Shown piece after piece: positions 5,241 to 11,008 of a stretch of 11,008 nucleotides of DNA. The notes below the pieces were generated by a model. It searched no databases. It had not been told where the DNA came from and worked only from the letters and a program-made list of their open reading frames with translations. Both the position numbers and the translations under genes were made by a program. How positions within the stretch are numbered: position 1 is the first letter of the stretch; every line of letters starts with the position of its first letter. Source of the stretch: JABSOG01 sp041583135 (GTDB lineage: Bacteria > Pseudomonadota > Gammaproteobacteria > Enterobacterales > Alteromonadaceae); the NCBI GenBank assembly GCA_041583135.1, contig JBFHGJ010000155.1, positions 1 to 11,008 on the forward strand. Reading direction: 5' to 3'.

Positions 5241-5526
5241 CGTTTAAGGGGCTTTGAAATTGAGATTTAGCCGCCAGTGGTTGTTTTTGCCTAGGCTGAG
5301 TCGTTTTTGTTCCCGTTGAGATTTGCTTTTTGGCACTTTTTGGACACACTTTAGTTTTAGTGACAAAAATTTAATCAATGCGTAAGCACACTATGAGGTA
5401 CAACTAAGGTGTTGCTTTTTAGACGTTTTTTGTAGCGAATATAGATACAAAGTCACTGTGGGACAATTGGTTTCATCAAGTTGTAACCCATTTGGCTAAA
5501 TATTGAACGATAATCAGGAAAACAAC
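5241..5526 (+). other. Long untranslated stretch between attenuator and ilvD
   Basis: These 286 bp between the attenuator and the ilvD start contain no gene I can support. The stretch is AT-rich, and its short open frames lack ribosome-binding sites or recognisable products. I see no pair of -35/-10 boxes with acceptable spacing, so an internal promoter cannot be claimed. The last bases hold the ilvD ribosome-binding site CAGGA (5515-5519). Confidence 0.5.
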
Positions 5527-7377
5527 ATGCCCAAGTTAAGAAGTGCAACCGTAACCGAAGGCCGCAACATGGCAGGCGCCCGCGCCCTGTGGCGCGCCAC
5601 CGGTGTCAAAGACAACGATTTCGGTAAACCCATTATCGCCGTGGTCAATTCGTTTACTCAATTCGTACCGGGTCATGTCCACTTGAAAGACTTAGGGCAA
5701 TTGGTTGCGCAGACCATTGAACAGGCCGGTGGGATCGCAAAAGAGATGAACACCATTGCTATCGATGATGGTATCGCCATGGGTCATGGTGGCATGTTGT
5801 ACTCGCTGCCGTCGCGAGATTTGATTGCCGATTCGGTAGAGTACATGGCCAACGCTCATTGTGCCGACGCTTTGGTTTGTATTTCTAACTGCGACAAGAT
5901 CACCCCGGGCATGTTGATGGCGGCCATGCGGCTCAATATTCCTGCCATTTTTGTTTCGGGCGGTCCGATGGAAGCCGGTAAAACCAAACTATCTGACCAG
6001 ATCATCAAGCTTGATCTGGTCGATGCTATGGTCAAGGCGGTTGATCCAAAAGTTTCGGACGAAGAATCCGAACAAACCGAGCGCTCAGCTTGCCCAACCT
6101 GCGGTTCTTGCTCAGGCATGTTTACCGCCAACTCAATGAATTGTCTAGCTGAAGCGCTGGGCTTGGCGTTACCGGGCAATGGCTCGATGCTGGCGACCCA
6201 TGCTTATCGAAAAGACTTATTTATCAACGCTGGCAAGCGCATTGTTGAGCTGTGTAAGCGTTGGTATCAAGATGAAGATCCTGCCGCATTGCCACGAGGT
6301 ATTGCGACCAAAGCGGCGTTTGAAAATGCCATGTGTTTGGATATTGCTATGGGCGGCAGCACCAACACGGTATTGCACTTACTTGCCGCTGCGCAAGAGG
6401 CAGAAGTAGATTTTACCATGGACGATATCGACAGGCTTTCACGCATTGTGCCTCATCTGTGTAAGGTTGCCCCTTCAACGGCGCAATATCACATGGAGGA
6501 TGTACACCGTGCAGGCGGTGTCATCGGTATTTTGGGCGCTTTGTCGCGTGCCAATTTGCTTGATACTTCGGTCAATCATGTCGCTGGCGAGAACTTGCAA
6601 CAAGTGATTGGCCATTGGGATGTCACTCTAACCGACAGTGATGATGTAAAGCATTTCTACCGCGCCGGCCCTGCCGGTATCCGCACAACTGAAGCATTCA
6701 GCCAAGAATGCTTATATCCCAGCTTAGATGACGACCGTCAAAATGGGTGTATTCGTGAGCGCGAACACGCCTACAGTCAAGACGGGGGCCTTGCTATGTT
6801 GACCGGCAATCTGGCACCGGATGGTTGCATTGTCAAAACCGCCGGCGTCGATGAAAGTTGTCTGACATTCAAAGGACCGGCGGTGATTTTCGAAAGCCAA
6901 GATGACGCGGTTAGCGGCATATTGGACGGTACGGTCAAGGCCGGTGATGTGGTGGTGATCCGCTATGAAGGACCACGGGGCGGACCGGGTATGCAAGAGA
7001 TGCTTTATCCCACCAGTTATTTGAAGTCGATGGGCTTGGGCGCCAAATGTGCATTGATCACCGATGGTCGTTTTTCAGGTGGTACTTCCGGTTTGTCTAT
7101 TGGTCATGTTTCGCCAGAGGCGGCTAGCCACGGCAACATCGCCTTGGTTGAACCGGGAGATATGATTGAAATCGATATTCCAGGACGGGTTTTGCACATG
7201 GATGTCAGCGATGAAGAACTGAATCGTCGTCGTGACGCAATGGCACAAAAAGGTGATGGCGCTTGGCGACCGGCCGACAGGCAACGTGAAGTTTCGTTTG
7301 CGTTGAAAAACTACGCGATGTTTGCCACCAGTGCCGATACCGGCGCGGTGCGTGATAAGTCGAAATTGAAGGGGTAA
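5527..7377 (+). CDS. ilvD: Dihydroxy-acid dehydratase
   Basis: This iron-sulfur dehydratase converts dihydroxy-isovalerate and dihydroxy-methylvalerate to the oxo-acid precursors of valine/leucine and isoleucine. From the ATG at 5527 the protein is 616 aa, the same length as E. coli IlvD, and it begins MPKLRSATVTEGRNMAGARA as the family does. An upstream in-frame TTG (5503) is less likely because AGGA at 5516-5519 fits the ATG. The Fe-S region is intact: SNCDK with Cys122, Asp123 and the carbamylation-type Lys124, and CPTCGSC with Cys189, Cys192 and Cys195. The C-terminal part has DGRFSGGTSGLSIGHVSPEAA and ends ATSADTGAVRDKSKLKG. It is the first structural gene after the attenuator; in E. coli that position is taken by ilvG. 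ilvA follows after 9 bp. Confidence 0.98.
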   Translation: MPKLRSATVTEGRNMAGARALWRATGVKDNDFGKPIIAVVNSFTQFVPGHVHLKDLGQLVAQTIEQAGGIAKEMNTIAIDDGIAMGHGGMLYSLPSRDLIADSVEYMANAHCADALVCISNCDKITPGMLMAAMRLNIPAIFVSGGPMEAGKTKLSDQIIKLDLVDAMVKAVDPKVSDEESEQTERSACPTCGSCSGMFTANSMNCLAEALGLALPGNGSMLATHAYRKDLFINAGKRIVELCKRWYQDEDPAALPRGIATKAAFENAMCLDIAMGGSTNTVLHLLAAAQEAEVDFTMDDIDRLSRIVPHLCKVAPSTAQYHMEDVHRAGGVIGILGALSRANLLDTSVNHVAGENLQQVIGHWDVTLTDSDDVKHFYRAGPAGIRTTEAFSQECLYPSLDDDRQNGCIREREHAYSQDGGLAMLTGNLAPDGCIVKTAGVDESCLTFKGPAVIFESQDDAVSGILDGTVKAGDVVVIRYEGPRGGPGMQEMLYPTSYLKSMGLGAKCALITDGRFSGGTSGLSIGHVSPEAASHGNIALVEPGDMIEIDIPGRVLHMDVSDEELNRRRDAMAQKGDGAWRPADRQREVSFALKNYAMFATSADTGAVRDKSKLKG

Positions 7378-7386
7378 CAGAAAGTA

Positions 7387-8937
7387 ATGTCAGCAGCAGT
7401 TCTATCACAAACCGAAAGCCAAACCCAAAGAGACTACTTTCAGCAGATATTGTTGGCACCGGTTTATGATTTGGCGATTGAGACTCCTTTGACAGAGCTT
7501 AGTAAGCTGTCAAAAAGATTGGGCAATCGTGTTTGGCTTAAGCGCGAAGACCGTCAACCGGTTAATTCATTTAAGTTACGCGGTGCCTACAACAAGATCA
7601 AAAAACTCAATGAGCAGCAACGAGCCAGCGGTGTGATCACCGCTTCTGCTGGCAATCACGCTCAAGGGGTTGCGCTCTCGGGAGCCACTTTGGGCATTGA
7701 AGCGACCATTGTGATGCCTATTACCACGCCGCAAATTAAAGTGACTGCGGTACGTGAACATGGCGGTAATGTGATCTTGTTTGGCGAATGTTTTGATGAA
7801 GCCAATGCCCATGCCAAGGCGCTGGCGGAGAAAAACGGTGCGACATTTATTCCGCCATTTGACGATGAGGACATTATCGTCGGACAGGGGACTGTCGCCA
7901 AAGAGCTGCTGCAACAAAACCCCAACCTAGATATGGTATTTATCCCCGTCGGCGGTGGCGGTTTGTTGGCGGGCATGGCGGTTTATATCAAGTCACTGCT
8001 GCCAAAGGTCAAAGTCATCGGCGTCGAATTTGAAGAATCGGCCTGTTTGCTTGCCGCGATGCAGGCCGGTAAGCCGGTGTCACTAGAATATGTCGGGCCA
8101 TTTGCCGATGGCGTCGCGGTCAAACGCATCGGTGATGAAACATTTGCGTTGGCTCAGCAATATTGTGATGAAGTGATCACCGTCACCTCCGACCAAATCT
8201 GCGCTGCAATAAAAGACATTTATAACGATGCCCGAGCCATTGCCGAACCGGCGGGAGCGGTGGCCTTGGCTGGACTTAAAAAGTATTTGCTTGAACATCA
8301 ACTTAAAGGGGTTGAAGCGGTAGCGGTACTTTCTGGCGCCAATATGAACTTCGATACTTTACGTTATGTCTCTGAGCGCACCGCGCTAGGGGAGAAAACC
8401 GAATCTGTGTTGGCGGTCACAATCCCAGAGCGTAAGGGCAGTTTTAGAGAATTTTGTGAGGCAATCGGTCAGCGCATGATCACCGAGTTCAACTACCGTT
8501 ATTCCGACTCGGGTCAGGCGCAGATCTTTGTCGCTTTGAGGTTGTCAAACGGCGATATTGAACTCGATAAGATCAAAGGGCAGCTCACAGAGCAGGGCTA
8601 TCAATATATTGATATGTCCGATGATGAATTTGCCAAACAGCATGTACGTTACATGGTTGGCGGTAAGCCACGTAAACAGATGAATGAGCGAGTTTATCAG
8701 TTTGAGTTTCCTGAGCATTTGGGGGCTCTTAAAAAGTTTTTGGGCACTTTGGGTGATCGCTGGAATATTTCACTGTTTCACTATCGCAACCATGGCAGTG
8801 CCATCGGTCAGGTGATGTGCGGCTTCGAAGTGGATGACAGCCAATCTCTGGCATTTCAACGGTTTTTAAAGGATTTGGGTTACAGCTATAAAGACCAATC
8901 GGTTAATCCCGGTTATCAACTATTCTTACAACATTAG
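7387..8937 (+). CDS. ilvA: Threonine deaminase, biosynthetic, two ACT domains
   Basis: This PLP enzyme deaminates threonine to 2-oxobutanoate and ammonia, the committed step to isoleucine. The 516-aa protein (E. coli 514) has the catalytic domain at about 25-330. It contains the PLP Schiff-base Lys63 in NSFKLRGAY, the substrate loop SAGNHAQG, the phosphate-binding GGGGLLAG near 190, and LSGANMNF. Two ACT-like regulatory domains follow at about 339-411 (ESVLAVTIPERKGSF onward) and 435-508 (RVYQFEFPEHLGAL onward). This marks the allosteric form inhibited by isoleucine rather than the catabolic TdcB form. The start lies 9 bp after the ilvD stop. AAGGGG overlapping the end of ilvD is the best ribosome-binding candidate, suggesting coupled translation. 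Confidence 0.97.
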   Translation: MSAAVLSQTESQTQRDYFQQILLAPVYDLAIETPLTELSKLSKRLGNRVWLKREDRQPVNSFKLRGAYNKIKKLNEQQRASGVITASAGNHAQGVALSGATLGIEATIVMPITTPQIKVTAVREHGGNVILFGECFDEANAHAKALAEKNGATFIPPFDDEDIIVGQGTVAKELLQQNPNLDMVFIPVGGGGLLAGMAVYIKSLLPKVKVIGVEFEESACLLAAMQAGKPVSLEYVGPFADGVAVKRIGDETFALAQQYCDEVITVTSDQICAAIKDIYNDARAIAEPAGAVALAGLKKYLLEHQLKGVEAVAVLSGANMNFDTLRYVSERTALGEKTESVLAVTIPERKGSFREFCEAIGQRMITEFNYRYSDSGQAQIFVALRLSNGDIELDKIKGQLTEQGYQYIDMSDDEFAKQHVRYMVGGKPRKQMNERVYQFEFPEHLGALKKFLGTLGDRWNISLFHYRNHGSAIGQVMCGFEVDDSQSLAFQRFLKDLGYSYKDQSVNPGYQLFLQH

Positions 8938-8955
8938 TATAGGCATACATCAGAT

Positions 8956-10674
8956 ATGAGTAGAGAATTATTATCCGGCGCCGAAATGGTGGTGCAATCG
9001 CTCAGAGACTTAGGGGTTCAGCATATTTTTGGTTACCCGGGGGGATCGGTGCTAGATATCTACGATGCCCTGTTTATGCAAAGTGAAATCGAGCATATTT
9101 TGGTGCGTCACGAGCAGGCGGCCACCCACATGGCTGATGGCTATGCTCGTGCCACAGGCCGTGTTGGAGTGGTGTTGGCCACCTCGGGCCCCGGGGTAAC
9201 CAACTGTGTTACCGGGATAGCCACTGCCTATATGGACTCGATTCCAATGGTGGTCTTGGCCGGGCAGGTGCCAAGACATCTGATTGGTGAAGATGCCTTT
9301 CAGGAAACCGATATTGTGGGTTGTACCAGAACCATAGTCAAACACAGCTTTAATGTGCGTAATCCCACTGATATTCCTAAAGTGATGGCCAAAGCCATGT
9401 ATTTGGCGAGCACTGGTAGACCCGGCCCAATTGTGATTGAGCTGCCGAAGGATATCGTCAACCCTGAGTACAAATTTCCTTATCGAATGCCTAAAGAGGT
9501 CAGCATTCGTTCTTATCATCCAAGGCCGACCATTCGCGAAGACTTGATTGAGCTGGCGGTCAATAAAATGAGTCACTCTGAGCGACCGGTCATTTACACC
9601 GGTGGTGGGGTGATCAATGCCAATTGCGCCGAGTTACTCCGAGAGTTTGCAGAAAAGCTAAACGCGCCGGTAACGAATACCTTGATGGGACTTGGTGGTA
9701 TGCCGGGGACCCATCCGAACTTTTTAGGTATGCTTGGTATGCATGGCACCGTAGTGGCCAATAAGGCAATGGCCAAAGCCGACCTGATTATTGCCTTGGG
9801 TGCCCGCTTTGATGACCGGGTAACCAACAACGTCGCTAAGTTTTGCCCTGATGCCAAAATTATTCATGTGGATATCGACGACACGATTATCGATAAAATC
9901 ATCAATGCCAGTGTTGGGATTGTCGGCTCGGTTGAAGATGCATTGGAGCAGCTGATCGACCAGATGGACTTTATGCATATGGCGACCCCTGATAGAGACA
10001 ACTGGTGGGCGATGATCAATCGCTGGCGTGAAGAATCACAGGTGAAATACGAGCCTTCTGATGAAGTGATAAAGCCGCAAACGGTGATTGAAACTTTATA
10101 TGAGGTGACCAAGGGAGAAGCCTATTTGGCCTCGGATGTTGGTCAGCACCAAATGTTTGCCGCACTTTATTATCCCTTTGACAAACCGCGCCGCTGGATC
10201 AATTCCGGTGGAGCGGGCACGATGGGCTTTGGTTTGCCTGCGGCAATGGGGGCCAAGCTAGCATATCCCGATGCCGATGTGGTTTGTATTACCGGTGATG
10301 GCTCGATTCAAATGAATATTCAGGAGTTATCGACCTGTTTGCAGCATGATCTCAATGTCAAAATTATTTCTCTTAATAACCGCTCTTTGGGGATGGTAAG
10401 GCAGTGGCAAGACATGCTTTACGAGAAACGTCACTCCCATTCCTATATGGACTCGTTGCCGGACTTTGTAAAGTTGGCCGAAGCCTATGAGCATGTAGGG
10501 ATACGAATTGACCATCCACATGAGTTAAGAGAGAAGCTTGAGTATGCCATGTCATTGAAAGATAGACTGGTCTTTGTTGACATTAATATTGATGAAACCG
10601 AACACGTGTATCCGATGCAGATTAAATTCGGCTCGATGGATGATATGTGGGTCCGTAAAGGGGAGAAAGCCTAA
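8956..10674 (+). CDS. ilvI: Acetolactate synthase large subunit (IlvI-type)
   Basis: This TPP- and FAD-dependent synthase joins pyruvate with pyruvate or 2-oxobutanoate to give acetolactate or acetohydroxybutyrate. The 572-aa length and sequence fit IlvI (E. coli 574) better than IlvG (548). Shared traits are LSGAEMVV at the start, the linker MGLGGMPGTHPNFLGMLGMHGT, and YASDVGQHQMFAALYYPFD-like and SLPDFVKLAEAY segments. The N-terminal TPP domain has the activating Glu53 in VRHEQAA. The central FAD-linked domain includes RFDDR. The C-terminal TPP/Mg motif runs from GDG (447-449) to NN (474-475). It sits 18 bp after ilvA and overlaps the small-subunit start by one base (TAATG). The name ilvG might be used by annotators because of operon context; the sequence argues for ilvI. 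Confidence 0.93.
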   Translation: MSRELLSGAEMVVQSLRDLGVQHIFGYPGGSVLDIYDALFMQSEIEHILVRHEQAATHMADGYARATGRVGVVLATSGPGVTNCVTGIATAYMDSIPMVVLAGQVPRHLIGEDAFQETDIVGCTRTIVKHSFNVRNPTDIPKVMAKAMYLASTGRPGPIVIELPKDIVNPEYKFPYRMPKEVSIRSYHPRPTIREDLIELAVNKMSHSERPVIYTGGGVINANCAELLREFAEKLNAPVTNTLMGLGGMPGTHPNFLGMLGMHGTVVANKAMAKADLIIALGARFDDRVTNNVAKFCPDAKIIHVDIDDTIIDKIINASVGIVGSVEDALEQLIDQMDFMHMATPDRDNWWAMINRWREESQVKYEPSDEVIKPQTVIETLYEVTKGEAYLASDVGQHQMFAALYYPFDKPRRWINSGGAGTMGFGLPAAMGAKLAYPDADVVCITGDGSIQMNIQELSTCLQHDLNVKIISLNNRSLGMVRQWQDMLYEKRHSHSYMDSLPDFVKLAEAYEHVGIRIDHPHELREKLEYAMSLKDRLVFVDINIDETEHVYPMQIKFGSMDDMWVRKGEKA

Positions 10675-11008
10675 TGCGACAAGTACTAACGATTTTGATG
10701 GAAAACGAACCTGGGGCTTTGTCCAACATGATTGGGTTGTTTTCCCAGCGTGCGCTGAATATCGAAAGCTTAAATGTGGTACCAACCATCGATAAGACGT
10801 TGTCACAGGTCACTTTAAACACCACTGGCGATGAGCGCACCGTGCGTCTTATTGCCAAGCAAATCAATCGCTTGATTGATGTGCTGAGCGTGACGGTATT
10901 GACCGACCACCCTTACTTGAAACTCGACTTCAAACCGGAAGCGAGAAAGCCGGTTATCGAGCAGGAAATAAAAGAGGCTGAAGGCGAAGAAAGCTATACC
11001 ATGTTGTA
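10674..11008 (+). CDS. ilvH: Acetolactate synthase small (regulatory) subunit, partial
   Basis: The gene is truncated by the window end after 111 codons. It starts in the TAATG overlap with the large subunit, with a strong AGGGGAGA ribosome-binding site. Residues 1 to about 76 form an ACT domain: MRQVLTILMENEPGALSNMI, then GLFSQR, NIESLNVVPT and INRLIDVL. This is clearly of the IlvH class, and it would bind valine for feedback control and activate the large subunit. Beyond residue 76 the sequence (VTVLTDHPYLKLDFKPEA, then a charged Glu/Lys stretch) does not show the HVERE-type motif and ALS C-terminal domain start that IlvH proteins have there. It may be an ACT-only subunit with a tail, or a divergent form. 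The symbol is therefore tentative. Confidence 0.8.
   Translation, partial: MRQVLTILMENEPGALSNMIGLFSQRALNIESLNVVPTIDKTLSQVTLNTTGDERTVRLIAKQINRLIDVLSVTVLTDHPYLKLDFKPEARKPVIEQEIKEAEGEESYTML

Noticed and set aside
5071..5349. 92-codon minus-strand open frame
   Set aside because: It runs antisense through the leader peptide and attenuator, has low-complexity composition and resembles no protein family I know.
5373..5385. Second IHF-like site AATCAATGCGTAA
   Set aside because: It is a single near-match in AT-rich DNA without an associated promoter or dyad, so likely chance.
5503..5526. Upstream TTG start for ilvD adding 8 residues
   Set aside because: The ATG at 5527 has a well-placed AGGA and gives exactly the family N-terminus and length (616 aa).

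Overview
The window is chromosomal DNA from a gammaproteobacterium. IlvC, IlvD, IlvA and PpiC all resemble their Escherichia coli counterparts closely over their full length. IlvC is the long (class II) form, and the ilv operon has an enterobacterial-style leader peptide and attenuator. The gene order is not that of E. coli, so a free-living, probably aquatic, non-enteric gammaproteobacterium is my guess; I cannot name the genus.

Layout. (1) At 73-351, + strand, is ppiC, a small cytoplasmic parvulin prolyl isomerase. (2) At 375-570 is a structured repeat element containing two 51-bp tandem units plus a partial one, next to a minus-strand terminator. (3) At 623-2659, - strand, is a two-gene unit for exported proteins: a serine alpha/beta hydrolase (first gene) and a 384-aa protein resembling DUF4785 proteins (second gene). 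(4) The gap 2660-3290 holds a hydrolase promoter candidate, an orphan perfect hairpin and a second copy of the repeat element, followed by the ilvC terminator. (5) At 3291-4775, - strand, is ilvC. (6) The divergent control region 4776-5526 contains a candidate ilvC operator, a 38-bp near-perfect palindrome with an IHF-like core, a promoter with a perfect -35 box, an ilvL-type leader peptide and a strong attenuator terminator. (7) From 5527 to the window end, + strand, run ilvD, ilvA, an IlvI-type acetolactate synthase large subunit and the start of its small subunit. All are tightly spaced and read as one operon.

How the genes work together. Threonine deaminase (IlvA) makes 2-oxobutanoate. 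Acetolactate synthase (large plus small subunit) condenses pyruvate with pyruvate or 2-oxobutanoate. IlvC isomerises and reduces the products, and IlvD dehydrates them to the oxo-acids of valine, isoleucine and leucine. The closing transaminase IlvE is not in the window. The Leu/Val/Ile-rich leader peptide plus terminator imply attenuation of the whole ilvD-A-I-H operon by branched-chain aminoacyl-tRNA supply.

The most noteworthy points are the attenuator placed in front of ilvD in a rearranged operon that uses an IlvI-type synthase, the palindrome upstream of the ilvL promoter, and the two direct copies of the structured repeat. Those copies bracket the hydrolase/DUF4785 gene pair, which sits between ppiC and ilvC, neighbours in E. 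coli. I see no CRISPR array, rRNA, tRNA or transposase.
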